Assembly: GCF_001612825.1 (NCBI RefSeq)
Contig: NZ_BDBE01000006.1
Coordinates: 1-64,000, forward strand
Direction: 5' to 3'
From: Nocardia caishijiensis NBRC 108228
GTDB lineage: Bacteria > Actinomycetota > Actinomycetes > Mycobacteriales > Mycobacteriaceae
Length of the DNA: 64,000 bases
Part shown: piece by piece, positions 43,689 to 53,599 of the stretch
Numbering within the stretch: the stretch's first letter is position 1
Layout of the letters: every line of letters starts with the position of its first letter
Notes under the pieces: generated by a model
The model's input: the letters and a program-made list of their open reading frames with translations, nothing else
Databases searched by the model: none
Told to the model about the DNA's origin: nothing
Made by a program: the position numbers and the translations under genes

Positions 43689-44492
43689 ATGACGGATTAC
43701 ACCCCACGCCCGGACCGTTTCGATCAGGCGGGACAACCCCAGCTGATCGATGCCCACGACCTCGAAGTGACCCAGCCCGGCGTCCGCGCCCTGGCCACCT
43801 GGACCCATGACCGACTCGGTCTGCGGCCCGGCGACAGCGCGCTCGATGTCGGTTCCGGCACCGGCTCGGAGGTGTTCACCTTCGCCGACGCGGTCGGCCC
43901 CCATGGCACCGCCGTCGGCGCGGAACCCGACCCGAACCTGCTCGCCGCCGCCACTCGGCGCGCGGCCGAACGCGGCTCGACCGCCGCTTTCGTCTCCGGC
44001 GACGCGTACGGATTGCCCTTCGGCGACAACACCTTCGACGCCGTCCTGTGCGAACGCGTCTTCCAGCACCTGACCGCCCCCGCCCGCGCCGCGGCCGAGA
44101 TAGCCCGCGTCCTGCGCCCCCACGGCCGCGCCGTCGTCGTCGACGCCGACTGGGCGACCGCCGTCATCCACCCCGGCGACCCCAAGACCGCACGGTCGGT
44201 GATCGACACCCTCATCTCCTCGACCACCAACCCCCTCTCCGGCCGCAGACTCGCAGGCCTACTCACCGACGCAGGCCTCACCGTCGACGAAATCGGCTCC
44301 CACGCCCTGATCCAAGACCGCACCATCGGCGCAGGCGCCCTGGTAACCCGAATCGCCGACCTAGCAGTATTGCGCGGCACGATCACCCCGCAGGCCCGAG
44401 ACCAACTCCTCACCGACCTCCAAGAAGCCGCCCCCCGAGGCCACACCCACATCTCGGTCACAGTCTTCGCCACCCTGGCTCACAAGAACTAG
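43689..44492 (+). CDS. Class I SAM-dependent methyltransferase
   Basis: The protein is 267 residues. Motif I is ALDVGSGTGSEVFTFAD near residue 52, and the acidic end of strand 2 is VGAEPDP. PFGDNTFDAVLCERVFQHL is the motif IV region of Methyltransf_11 enzymes. The substrate is unknown. The N-terminus (DYTPRPDRFDQAGQPQLIDA) matches small-molecule methyltransferases of the ubiquinone/menaquinone type. The start has no strong ribosome site. It converges with the aminotransferase across a repeat-rich spacer. Confidence 0.88.
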   Translation: MTDYTPRPDRFDQAGQPQLIDAHDLEVTQPGVRALATWTHDRLGLRPGDSALDVGSGTGSEVFTFADAVGPHGTAVGAEPDPNLLAAATRRAAERGSTAAFVSGDAYGLPFGDNTFDAVLCERVFQHLTAPARAAAEIARVLRPHGRAVVVDADWATAVIHPGDPKTARSVIDTLISSTTNPLSGRRLAGLLTDAGLTVDEIGSHALIQDRTIGAGALVTRIADLAVLRGTITPQARDQLLTDLQEAAPRGHTHISVTVFATLAHKN

Positions 44493-44520
44493 CCCCAGTC
44501 CGCCATGACCGCACTCCCAA

Positions 44521-44625
44521 CCCCGCACGACCCGACCTCGAGGAGGGTCCGCCGCGAAGCGGCGTAGCGGCCCGGCCGCGAGTCAGCCGCCGTTGCGCAT
44601 GCGCGAAGCGCGAGCAACGGCGGCT
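44521..44625. repeat. dispersed repeat module 2 plus perfect stem-loop
   Basis: 44521-44565 matches module 2 of the dispersed family (also at 20536-20583 inverted and 59142-59189). It is followed by AGCCGCCGTTGC (44585-44596) and its exact complement (44614-44625) around a 17-nt loop. This lies between convergent genes, so it may also terminate transcription. Confidence 0.7.
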
Positions 44626-44639
44626 GGGCTGCGATCTGA

Positions 44640-46196
<1,557 letters not shown>

Positions 46197-46757
46197 CTAG
46201 CGATCGCGGGGTTCGAACAGCAGGTCGGCGGCTCGGCTGAGCACTTCGACGCGGGTTCGTCCGGCGTGGTCCGCGGCCAGGAAGTGGCTGCCGATCACGG
46301 CGCAGAAGGCGAGCAGGGCGCGGGCTTCGACCTCGTCGGGGTCATCGCAGAATTCGCCGATCGTCTCGCGCAGCAAGGCCATTCGCGCGTTGTCGACGCG
46401 GCGCAGGCGGGCGGCCACGTCGTCGTCGCGGCGGGCCCAGTCCCGCACGGCCAGGTCGATGGGCAGCAGCCGGTGGTCCGAGAGGGTGAGCACCCCGGCC
46501 ACCCGCGCCCTGGTCTTCGGATCGAGACCGGCGTTGTCGACTTTGGCGAGCACCTCGTCGACGGCCTCGCGTTCCCAGGCTTCGAGCATCGCGGTCAGCA
46601 GGGCCTCGCGGTCGGCGAAGTAACCGTAGAAACCACCCTTGGTTACGCCGATGCGTTTGGCGAGCGCTTCGACCCGTACCGCGTCGACTCCCGAAGTGGC
46701 GAGCACGTGCAGGCCCTCTTCGATCCAGCGTTCCCGTGGTGTTCGCGCAATGCCCAC
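46197..46757 (-). CDS. TetR/AcrR-family transcriptional regulator
   Basis: The protein is 186 residues from a GTG. The N-terminal helix-turn-helix is clear (WIEEGLHVLATSGVDAVRVE, then KRIGVTKGGFYGYFADRE), followed by the ligand-binding helical core (DHRLLPIDLAVRDWARRDD). Target genes and ligand are unknown. It lies between ffs and the membrane-anchored protein gene, with no divergent partner closer than the 46903 gene. Confidence 0.9.
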   Translation of the reverse strand: MGIARTPRERWIEEGLHVLATSGVDAVRVEALAKRIGVTKGGFYGYFADREALLTAMLEAWEREAVDEVLAKVDNAGLDPKTRARVAGVLTLSDHRLLPIDLAVRDWARRDDDVAARLRRVDNARMALLRETIGEFCDDPDEVEARALLAFCAVIGSHFLAADHAGRTRVEVLSRAADLLFEPRDR

Positions 46758-46902
46758 GTGTGCTCCGTTCTGCTCGCCCGACGACGGAGGAACCAGTGTA
46801 CGTAGGCGTATAGGTACGTCATCCCCGGCGAAGCCGGCTACGATCAGTGCGATATCGGCAAGGGGGGTCCCGGTTCCCCATGACTACGAGGGGGTTCCGC
46901 GC

Positions 46903-47910
46903 GTGACCGGCCCGAACCAGCAACCGCCCGGCGGCGACGTACCGCCGTCCGACCCGACCGTGCAGTGGTGGGAACGCCCAGGCACCGAGTCCGGCCAGCC
47001 ACCGCAGCAGGCCGATCCGACCATCCTGCGCGGTGACATCGGTACGCCCGGTCCCTACACCGCGCCGCCGACGCCGCACCAGAGCGGGGCGAACCCACAG
47101 CCCTACACCGCTCCCCCGGCGGCCACGCCGTACCAGAGTGGGGCGAACCAACAGCCCTACACCGGCATGCCGTACCAGGCGGGCGCCCCGGCGCAGCCGT
47201 TCGCGGCGCCGCCGCAGTACCCGGCCCAGCAGTGGGGCACGCCGCCGCGTCCGCCGTCGTCGGGCAACAAGGCCGTGTGGTGGATCGTCGGCGGTGCCGT
47301 CGCACTGGTCGGTGTGCTCGTGATCGGCCTCATCGCGTTCGCCGCGAACAAGGCCGACGAGACCGACCCCTTCGGCCCCAACCCGTCGGAGTGGGAAGGG
47401 AACTACGCCTTCCAGAAGGGTAAGAACGCCTGCGACCTGATCGACCTCACGGTGCTCAACCAGTGGGCGACGACCAGGGAGACGACCACGCACACCGAGC
47501 GTGAGCCGTCGGAGTACGGCGGCGGTGGCTCCTACAACTGCGATGCCGCCAACCAGGACTCCGGCCGCAACGGAACCGGCGCGAAGATCTCCCTCGAGGT
47601 GGCGTTCAAGGCCAGCTACGAGACCGAGTCGAACTACTCGCGCTGGAAGGGTTACGACACCAAGACCACCGGCAAGGACTACGACCACGGCCCGCTCAGC
47701 GGCCTCGGCTCGGAGGCCTACTACGCCTACGAGCAGCGCATCTACGGCTCGATCCCGAACGACTACACCTATGTGGTCGCCGCGCACGACAGCAACATCT
47801 CGGTGAAGGTGAAGATCGACGTCGACAAGATGGGCAGCGCGGACAAGTCGGCCATGCGCTCGGCCGCCGAAACCCAGGTCCGCAAGGTCCTGACCGCACT
47901 GAAGAAATAG
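46903..47910 (+). CDS. Pro-rich membrane-anchored protein with extracytoplasmic domain
   Basis: The protein is 335 residues from a GTG with GAGGGGG upstream. An in-frame ATG at 46639 reads through the regulator on the other strand and is unlikely. The cytoplasmic arm of about 125 residues has repeats (SGANPQPYTAPP, SGANQQPYTGMPYQ). One membrane helix follows (WWIVGGAVALVGVLVIGLIA), then an outside domain of about 180 residues with CDLIDLTVLNQWAT and YNCDAANQDSG, two Cys that could pair. A DUF3558-like sensor-lipoprotein fold is possible but not proven. The gene at 27512 has the same plan. Confidence 0.8.
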   Translation: MTGPNQQPPGGDVPPSDPTVQWWERPGTESGQPPQQADPTILRGDIGTPGPYTAPPTPHQSGANPQPYTAPPAATPYQSGANQQPYTGMPYQAGAPAQPFAAPPQYPAQQWGTPPRPPSSGNKAVWWIVGGAVALVGVLVIGLIAFAANKADETDPFGPNPSEWEGNYAFQKGKNACDLIDLTVLNQWATTRETTTHTEREPSEYGGGGSYNCDAANQDSGRNGTGAKISLEVAFKASYETESNYSRWKGYDTKTTGKDYDHGPLSGLGSEAYYAYEQRIYGSIPNDYTYVVAAHDSNISVKVKIDVDKMGSADKSAMRSAAETQVRKVLTALKK

Positions 47911-47925
47911 CAGGTCAGCGGCGTC

Positions 47926-47958
47926 CGACGGGGGCCGGTTTGGCATCGGCCCCCGTCG
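47926..47958. terminator. terminator of the 46903 gene
   Basis: Perfect 12-bp arms (47926-47937, 47947-47958), 9-nt loop, 15 nt after the stop and just before tRNA-Ser. Confidence 0.75.
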
Positions 47959-47977
47959 ACCCGCTATGCTGCTCCAC

Positions 47978-48065
47978 GGAGGATTCGCCTAGTGGCCTAT
48001 GGCGCTCGCCTGGAACGCGGGTTGGGTTAACGCCCTCAGGGGTTCAAATCCCCTATCCTCCGCCA
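47978..48065 (+). tRNA. tRNA-Ser (GGA anticodon), CCA encoded
   Basis: The acceptor stem GGAGGAT pairs with ATCCTCC. The anticodon loop CTGGAAC gives GGA, reading UCC/UCU serine codons. A long variable arm (class II) follows, then GGTTCAAATCC of the T-arm, discriminator G and encoded CCA. It sits near ffs and the aminotransferase gene, as in mycobacteria. Confidence 0.96.
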
Positions 48066-48068
48066 CAG

Positions 48069-48102
48069 CAGGGCCCTGATCGGTTCGCCGGTCAGGGCCC
48101 TG
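48069..48102 (+). terminator. tRNA-Ser terminator
   Basis: CAGGGCCCTGA and TCAGGGCCCTG arms (48069-48079, 48092-48102), followed by TTCGTTTT. Confidence 0.85.
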
Positions 48103-48322
48103 TTCGTTTTGATCCGGTGGATCTGTCGGTGGGCATCCGTAGAGTGAGCCCCGATGGTGCGGGAGACCCCCACCGCACCCGAACGCCGTCGTCGCCGCCC
48201 CGATAAATCGCGCGTGCAGACACAGCGGAACTGGGTATTAAAGGCTTCGTGCCCGTCGAAACCGACAGCGCACACCGGCCGACGCCGAGAGCGTCGGCCG
48301 AACACACCAAGAGGAAACTTTC

Positions 48323-48736
48323 GTGAGCACACCTGACACGACTATCGGTCGCGACACGGCAGGCCCCATCCGGCTGATGTTGCGCGACCGCAAAACGGCA
48401 CCCGGCCCGATCGACGGCGCCTGGTGGCCGCGTACCGACGCACCCATGACCGAGATGCACCAGTTGGTCACCGCGGTCGGCCCGCAGATCGGCAAGCTGG
48501 CCCAGCTCGGATTCAACTGGACCGCCGACGAACCCGGTGCCGACGAGGCCGCGCGCATCATGCACCTGGTCGGCAGCAACGGCGCCAGCCTCGCGCTGCT
48601 CGTCATCCCGGCGTCCACCGAGGCCGCCGCCGCGCGCAGTCAGATGCGCTGGGCCGCAGGCAAACCCCGCATCCAGGACCCGGCCCCGGCCGACACCGCC
48701 GCCGACGGACCGCGCACGCTGCTCGGCGCGGTCTGA
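48323..48736 (+). CDS. DUF5994-like hypothetical protein
   Basis: The protein is 137 residues from a GTG with GAGGAAA upstream. No signal or helix. RLMLRDRKTAPGPIDGAWWP near the start, and LAQLGFNWTADEP in the middle, suggest the DUF5994 family of small actinobacterial proteins (a WWPR motif near the start). The C-terminus (about 105-137) is Pro/Ala-rich. It converges with the ThrE-type gene one base away. Role unknown. The 220-bp stretch from the tRNA terminator to this gene shows no further gene. Confidence 0.7.
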   Translation: MSTPDTTIGRDTAGPIRLMLRDRKTAPGPIDGAWWPRTDAPMTEMHQLVTAVGPQIGKLAQLGFNWTADEPGADEAARIMHLVGSNGASLALLVIPASTEAAAARSQMRWAAGKPRIQDPAPADTAADGPRTLLGAV

Positions 48737-48737
48737 G

Positions 48738-50177
48738 TCAGCGGTCGCTGGTGTAGGTCGGATCGAAATCGCGCGGGGTGCCTCGGCGGCTGAGCAACCG
48801 GTCGAACCATTCACCGAGGATGACGCCCGCCGCCAGCGCGCACCCCACACCGAACGCGCCGAGAATCTGCCCGAAACCGAGCAGGGTCTCGTCGTCCAGC
48901 AGGGCGTACAGACCCCGATACACCTTCAGACCGGGCAGCAGCGGGGTGATGCCCGCGGCCGCGACGACCAGCGGCGGGGTGAGCGCGCGCCGCGCCATCA
49001 GACCACCGGCCATGCCGATCAGCGTGGCCGCCGCGCCCGAGGCGACGACCGGCCCGAACCCGATGTCCTGCACGACGAGGTAGGCGACGGTACCGCCCGC
49101 GCCACTGAGCCCGGCCGCGAACAGGGCGCGCCGCTCGGCGTAACAGGCCATCGCGAAGGCGACCGCCGCCACCGCACCGGCACTGAGTTTGAGCGCGAGG
49201 AATTCGGTGTCGCGTCCCGCGTTCGCCGCGATCTCGGGCACCTCGATTCCCAGGATCGTCGAAACCCGAAGGGCCAGTCCGATTCCCGCGACGATGCCGC
49301 CGGTCATCATCACCACTTCGAGCATGCGGGCCGCGGCGGTGATCGGCGCGCCGGTAATGGCGTCCTGTACCGAACCGACCAGTTGCAATCCGGACAGCAG
49401 CACGGTGATGCCCGCCGCCACGATCAGCGCGGCATCGGCCCGCCATTGATCGCTGAACGCGGCGAGCGCGATCGCCGGAACCGAGGCGATGATGCCGCCG
49501 ACCATGTTCTGGAAGAAGAACGGCAGGCCGAGCTGATGCAGCGCACGGTTCACCAGGTCGATGACGGCGGTCGTCGCGAAACTGATGGCCGCCAGAATCG
49601 CCCCGCCGCCGAGCAGCACCGCGATGGCGGCGGCGAGCAGTGACCAACCCGCCGTCGACACCCAGCGGGGATACGGGTGCCGGGCGGAGACGATCTCGTC
49701 GAGCGCGGCGTGCGCGTTCTCCACCGGAACCACCTGGGTGCGGATGCGGCGGGTCAACCGGTCGACGGCGGCGAGGCGGGTGAAGTCGAGCGAGCGGTAC
49801 TTCACCACCCGCATGTCGCTGGCGGGCGGCAGATACGGACCTCGGTCGGCCCAGATGCGGATGGCGTCGAAGGTGACGTCGATATCGCACTTGTCCAGGC
49901 CGTAGGTGGAGGCGATGAAACGCACCTGCGCGGAGGTGTCGCCGACACCGGTTCCGGCGGCGAGCACCACCTCACCCACCCGCACCGACAGGTCGAGCAC
50001 CTGCGACACCTCGGCGTCGTCGGTGAGGTCGATCGGCCGCAGCGGGGTGGGCGCGGCGACGATGTTGTCGGCGGTGGCCCGCTCGAGCGGACGCACGAAC
50101 GGGCGGCGCAGGCGCAGGCGCCGACCGAGGCGTTCGAGGGCCGAACCTTCGCCGTCGGCCGTGTGGTCCGCTGTCAT
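48738..50177 (-). CDS. Threonine/serine exporter family protein (ThrE-type)
   Basis: The protein is 479 residues from the ATG at 50177, with a TACGGT box 6 nt upstream (leaderless); an upstream ATG at 50222 is less likely. The N-terminal ThrE_1 (DUF1212) half has VLDLSVRVGEVVLAAGTGVG and IASTYGLDKCDIDVTFDAI, then five or so membrane helices. The C-terminal ThrE_2 (DUF3815) half has VYRGLYALLDDETLLGFGQ and four more helices. In Corynebacterium glutamicum ThrE exports L-threonine and L-serine using proton motive force. The actual substrate here is inferred. Confidence 0.9.
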   Translation of the reverse strand: MTADHTADGEGSALERLGRRLRLRRPFVRPLERATADNIVAAPTPLRPIDLTDDAEVSQVLDLSVRVGEVVLAAGTGVGDTSAQVRFIASTYGLDKCDIDVTFDAIRIWADRGPYLPPASDMRVVKYRSLDFTRLAAVDRLTRRIRTQVVPVENAHAALDEIVSARHPYPRWVSTAGWSLLAAAIAVLLGGGAILAAISFATTAVIDLVNRALHQLGLPFFFQNMVGGIIASVPAIALAAFSDQWRADAALIVAAGITVLLSGLQLVGSVQDAITGAPITAAARMLEVVMMTGGIVAGIGLALRVSTILGIEVPEIAANAGRDTEFLALKLSAGAVAAVAFAMACYAERRALFAAGLSGAGGTVAYLVVQDIGFGPVVASGAAATLIGMAGGLMARRALTPPLVVAAAGITPLLPGLKVYRGLYALLDDETLLGFGQILGAFGVGCALAAGVILGEWFDRLLSRRGTPRDFDPTYTSDR

Positions 50178-50183
50178 CCTTCG

Positions 50184-50189
50184 ACCGTA
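50184..50189 (-). promoter_or_regulatory. -10 box of a leaderless thrE-type gene
   Basis: TACGGT on the minus strand ends 6 nt before the ATG at 50177. Confidence 0.55.
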
Positions 50190-50519
50190 ACGGCGTTTCG
50201 GGCCGGTTCGCCGTCTCGTCACGAGTTCGTCAACGTGTCGTGGGTAACTCCCCCGACCTGCTCAGATGTCGTCGATCAGGCCGGTGCTGTAGGCCGTGGC
50301 GGCGAGGTGCTGCAGGCAGCGTGGTCCACACCCGTCGTGCTCGGTCAGCACGAAACGGGCCTGCTGGAGCGAAGAGATGGGAGAATCGGCCACGCAGTCG
50401 GCATGTGCGGTGCGCCAGCGATGTTCGATATCGCCGGTGACGACCCGTGGCGGCGGGTCCGGCGCGGCTGTGTCGGGCAGGGTGTGACGGTAGGGGCCGG
50501 CAATGGAGGCGATGACTGT
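50190..50519. other. 330-bp gap with a possible unstarted minus-strand frame
   Basis: A minus-strand open frame (about 50504 to 50262) has good actinobacterial codon use and protein-like sequence (ISSLQQARFVLTEHDGCGPR, then CLQHLAATAYSTGLIDDI) but has no ATG, GTG or TTG at its natural start; only an ATT at 50504 is available. It could be a small gene with a rare start, or a remnant. Not called as a CDS. Confidence 0.35.
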
Positions 50520-51158
50520 ATGAACACCGGGACGGGGAAGGTGATCCAGGAGCGGCGGCGGTTGCTCGGGCTGTCGCAGCCCGCGCTCGCCACCGCCATC
50601 GGGGTGAGTTCGCGGCAGATCACCCGGTACGAGTCCGAGGAGCAGTCGCCGACTCTTCCGGTCGCGATCCGGCTGGCCGACGCGTTGCGCATCTCGCTGG
50701 CGGAACTGGACGGGATCGTCGACAACCGGGTCGACCTGGCGGGCCGGTGGTGGGCAGCCTGGCAGAAGGCGGCGAAACACGGTGACGAGGTCGAGGTAGC
50801 GGAGGTGACGATCCGGCACGAAGGCGACCACCTGCTGCTCGACACCGCCGAAACCGCGGTCGCCGAGGACGATCCGGCGCCGGGCGTGCGCGGTGAGATG
50901 CGGGTATGGGACGGTGACGCGATCACCGGCTGGGTACGGGGAATGGATGTCGCCTTCCCGGTCGGCACCATCTACTACTCGTTGCACCCCCAGGGCGCTC
51001 ATGCGGTCGGCTCGTGGACGACGAAATCCGGACCCGACGGTGTGGTGCGCGGCTGGAGCACGTTGGCGAGGGAGAAGTCCGACGCCGAGAAACTCCTGCT
51101 CGAGATGTTGCGCGGCGACGGCATCGTCGAGTCGTGGCCGGGTACTCGCTCGGACTGA
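50520..51158 (+). CDS. XRE-family helix-turn-helix regulator
   Basis: The protein is 212 residues from an ATG with GGAGG about 11 nt upstream. The Cro/CI helix-turn-helix is at residues about 6-60 (IQERRRLLGLSQPALATAIG, then SSRQITRYESEEQSPTLPVA). The C-terminal 150 residues are a beta-rich domain with RWWAAWQKAAKHG and WDGDAITGWVRGMD, unknown but typical of actinobacterial XRE regulators. No partner gene is obvious. The 3' end is overlapped on the other strand by a small membrane-protein gene. Confidence 0.85.
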   Translation: MNTGTGKVIQERRRLLGLSQPALATAIGVSSRQITRYESEEQSPTLPVAIRLADALRISLAELDGIVDNRVDLAGRWWAAWQKAAKHGDEVEVAEVTIRHEGDHLLLDTAETAVAEDDPAPGVRGEMRVWDGDAITGWVRGMDVAFPVGTIYYSLHPQGAHAVGSWTTKSGPDGVVRGWSTLAREKSDAEKLLLEMLRGDGIVESWPGTRSD

Positions 51159-51286
51159 AGCCTGCGGCGGATGTCGGCGACGGTGGGGCGGCCGGGGTCC
51201 GTAGCGGCGGGCGGTAGTAACAGCAGGTAGCGGGTGAGTGCACCGAATCCCAAGAGGCCGACGGCGATCCACAGGTAGAAGTCCAT
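50999..51286 (-). CDS. Small membrane protein overlapping the XRE gene antisense
   Basis: The protein is 95 residues from an ATG with a very strong GGAGGGG ribosome site (9 nt). One membrane helix near the start (FYLWIAVGLLGFGALTRYLL) is followed by a hydrophilic tail (PTVADIRRRLQSERVPG). The frame continues for 160 bp into the 3' end of the XRE gene on the opposite strand, where the residues look less natural, so the real protein may be shorter or the overlap coincidental. The start region is convincing; the 3' end is not. Confidence 0.45.
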   Translation of the reverse strand: MDFYLWIAVGLLGFGALTRYLLLLPPAATDPGRPTVADIRRRLQSERVPGHDSTMPSPRNISSRSFSASDFSLANVLQPRTTPSGPDFVVHEPTA

Positions 51287-51395
51287 GCTTTCCCCTCCGA
51301 ACATGTCAGTTCCGCGCGGGTGGCGCGGTATGGTTCTGGTGAAGCAGCCAGGGAAAAGTATGGTCACTGTCAAGACCTTTTGGACAGCAAAAATC

Positions 51396-51424
51396 GTCTA
51401 CAAACGTCTACAGTTCTCTACGAT
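51396..51424 (+). promoter_or_regulatory. leaderless promoter with three 10-bp-phased direct repeats
   Basis: GTCTAC (51396), GTCTAC (51406) and CTCTAC (51416) are spaced one helical turn apart and run into the TACGAT -10 box at 51419-51424, 6 nt before the ATG. They are likely operators of the downstream XRE regulator. Confidence 0.6.
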
Positions 51425-51430
51425 GGCTGC

Positions 51431-51883
51431 ATGTCCAGTCGGGGCGAGCAGGGGAGACTCGTAGGCGCGCGGTTGCGGCGGCTGCGGGAAGAGGCCGGAT
51501 TGTCCTTGGCGGGGTTGGCCACCCGGGTTCCGTACAGCCGGGCCGCCCTCGGCCACTACGAAACCGGTACGCGCGCCGCACCTTCCGAGGTGATCGACTG
51601 GTACGAACGGGTGCACGCCCAGGCCGTGCCCGCGCTCCCCCGTGTGCGCCGCGACCCGCGCGCGGCCGATGCGGCCCTCGCCGCCGCCATCGCGGCCGGG
51701 CATCGGGTCGGTCGCCCGCTCATCGAGATCGGCCGTCCACACCAGGGTGATTCTGGCTTCTTCTGCCCGTTCCGGATCGACGGGATGATCGAGGGCGAGG
51801 CGGCGGGCAGCGACGCCGCGACCGCATTGCGTTCGGCATTGCGCGCGATCGGCGACGAGTTGGGGCGGGCGGATCAGCGCTAG
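51431..51883 (+). CDS. XRE-family helix-turn-helix regulator
   Basis: The protein is 150 residues. The helix-turn-helix is at residues about 12-60 (ARLRRLREEAGLSLAGLATR, then PYSRAALGHYETGTRA), and a C-terminal domain of unknown type follows (GRPHQGDSGFFCPFRIDGM). The -10 box ends 6 nt before the ATG, with three phased repeats just upstream, suggesting direct autoregulation. No partner gene is visible. Confidence 0.83.
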   Translation: MSSRGEQGRLVGARLRRLREEAGLSLAGLATRVPYSRAALGHYETGTRAAPSEVIDWYERVHAQAVPALPRVRRDPRAADAALAAAIAAGHRVGRPLIEIGRPHQGDSGFFCPFRIDGMIEGEAAGSDAATALRSALRAIGDELGRADQR

Positions 51884-51918
51884 CCGCGCAGGAGCCCCAC
51901 CACATCGGGGCGAGCCGA

Positions 51919-53316
51919 TCAGCGACAGCCACCAACAGCGTCCAGTGCTTCGGCGAGCAGGGCGAGGTACCGATCGGGATCGGGTACGGCCGCGCGATCG
52001 GAACGCACGGAGAGCGTGATGGTTTCGCCGATACCGTGCACGCCGTGGGTCAGGTGCATGACCGTGCCGAGCGCCGGGAATCCACCGGTGAACAGGACGG
52101 GTGCCCCCGCGAAGGCGAGGTCGGCGGCGCCGCGATTCACACTGGAGACCACGGTGTTGCCGTCCATGACCGGCGGAGGTGTGTCGAGGTCAGCCCGGGC
52201 GACATCGCGCGCCGCGAACAGCGCGGGCACCGTGTCGCCGACCCGATCCCGTACGGCGAGCAGCGGATTCAGCGCGCGATCACGACGGGTTCGCAGTTCG
52301 TGGGCGATCAGGTCGGCGCGGACGCGCAGGTCGGGTTCTTCGATGTGCAGGTCGATGGACAGGCTTCGGTAGTTGTTGTTGGCGACGCGCGGTGTCGGCA
52401 TGACCATCGGCAGAGCGGCGCCGAGACGTTGCGGTGGTTGACCGCGTTCGGCGAGGTAAGCGGTGAGCGCGGCCGAAATAGCTGTCAGCGCAAGCACTGT
52501 CACTGTGACACGCGGGGAGCGCAGCGTCTCGGCGGGGACGACGAGCATGCGGACCTGATGGTCGAACACCCCGACGGGACGCATCGTATTGACGGCACTC
52601 GGTGCGAAGCCGGTTGTCGGCGCGGGCACTTCACCGGCCTCGGTGCGTTCGGCGAGTTCCCGTCGCGCCCGGTCCGCCGCGAGACCACGGCGCACGGTAG
52701 CGACCAACTGCTGGGGAAAACTCAGTGCCCCAGACACACTCGGTGGAATCCATCCACAGATCTGTCCCCAGTAATCCACAGGCTGCCGCCGCGTTTCCAC
52801 AGCATCTACTCGGCGTTTCGCCGAGTTATCCACAGGTGCATCGGGATCACTGTGGATGAACAGAGATCTGGTGAGCGCGGCCGCGCGGGTGCCGTCAGCG
52901 AGGGCGTGGGAGATCTGGACCACCACGACCAACGACGGTCCGGTCGACATCGGCGCGTCACGGACGCCACGGAAAACGTGTAGTCGCCACGGCCGTTCGG
53001 TGGCGTCGAGGCCGGTGCCCAGAAGTTCGCCGAGCCGATCGAGCAGGGTGGGCCAGGCCAGACCCTCGGGTCGGTGGGCGATGAATTGCTGGGGCAGGAA
53101 TTCGGCCGGAATCCAATGCGGATAGTCGAGGTCGCGCGCGGTCGCGCGCAACCGAAGACACAGATCGGGAATTCGCGCCGCGCGTTCGGCCACGAGCGCG
53201 CGCAGTTCCGCTGTGGGAGTGGCGGATTCGCCGAAGCAGTAGAGCAGGAACACATCATTGGCGGTGCGGCGCGACAGCCAGAACATCGTCGCGTCGCGCG
53301 GGGCCATTCTGGTCAC
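51919..53316 (-). CDS. Wax ester synthase/diacylglycerol acyltransferase-like protein
   Basis: The protein is 465 residues from a GTG with TATCGT 6 nt upstream (leaderless). It is a condensation-domain-like acyltransferase. The motif near residue 139 is SHALADG in place of the canonical HHxxxDG, keeping the second His and Asp but not the first His. Later ANNNYRSLSIDLHIEEPD and PVLFTGGFPALGTVMHLTHG are typical of WS/DGAT C-terminal halves. The family makes triacylglycerol or wax ester storage lipid. The missing first His is seen in some members, so activity is uncertain. Membrane-associated, no helix. Confidence 0.78.
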   Translation of the reverse strand: MTRMAPRDATMFWLSRRTANDVFLLYCFGESATPTAELRALVAERAARIPDLCLRLRATARDLDYPHWIPAEFLPQQFIAHRPEGLAWPTLLDRLGELLGTGLDATERPWRLHVFRGVRDAPMSTGPSLVVVVQISHALADGTRAAALTRSLFIHSDPDAPVDNSAKRRVDAVETRRQPVDYWGQICGWIPPSVSGALSFPQQLVATVRRGLAADRARRELAERTEAGEVPAPTTGFAPSAVNTMRPVGVFDHQVRMLVVPAETLRSPRVTVTVLALTAISAALTAYLAERGQPPQRLGAALPMVMPTPRVANNNYRSLSIDLHIEEPDLRVRADLIAHELRTRRDRALNPLLAVRDRVGDTVPALFAARDVARADLDTPPPVMDGNTVVSSVNRGAADLAFAGAPVLFTGGFPALGTVMHLTHGVHGIGETITLSVRSDRAAVPDPDRYLALLAEALDAVGGCR

Positions 53317-53322
53317 CCGGCC

Positions 53323-53328
53323 ACGATA
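53323..53328 (-). promoter_or_regulatory. -10 box of a leaderless WS/DGAT-like gene
   Basis: TATCGT on the minus strand, 6 nt before the GTG at 53316. Confidence 0.55.
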
Positions 53329-53401
53329 GGCCACGCCGAGAGGAGGCCCCGAGTCCTATCGACCCGGGGCCCGAACTGCCCGGTTCAGGCGCATCCGCGG
53401 T

Positions 53402-53599
53402 TCAGCCGCGCGCGAACTGTCCTGCGGTGACGTCGGCGAGAAACGCTCGCCACGCTCCTGGTCCGAAGGCCAGCACGGGGCCGCGCCCGTGATCCTTGGT
53501 GTCGCGCACCGCGATGTCGCCGCCGGTGAGAAAGGCGACTTCCACGCAGTTTCCATCAGGACCGCTGTAGGTGCTCTTGCGCCACACAGCGCCCGTCAC
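53402..53599 (-). CDS. DUF397-domain protein
   Basis: The protein is 65 residues from a GTG (53599) with GGAGG upstream. AVWRKSTYSGPDGNCVEVAF, then IAVRDTKDHGRGPVLAFGPG and AWRAFLADV are the full DUF397 motif. The start overlaps the stop of the small upstream gene (GTGA). In many actinobacteria DUF397 genes sit beside an Scr1-type XRE regulator; here no such regulator is directly adjacent. Confidence 0.85.
   Translation of the reverse strand: MTGAVWRKSTYSGPDGNCVEVAFLTGGDIAVRDTKDHGRGPVLAFGPGAWRAFLADVTAGQFARG

Noticed and set aside
48154..48336. 60-codon Arg-rich frame before the DUF5994-like gene
   Set aside because: No ribosome site and unlikely composition. A TAGAGT before it may belong to the downstream gene's promoter.
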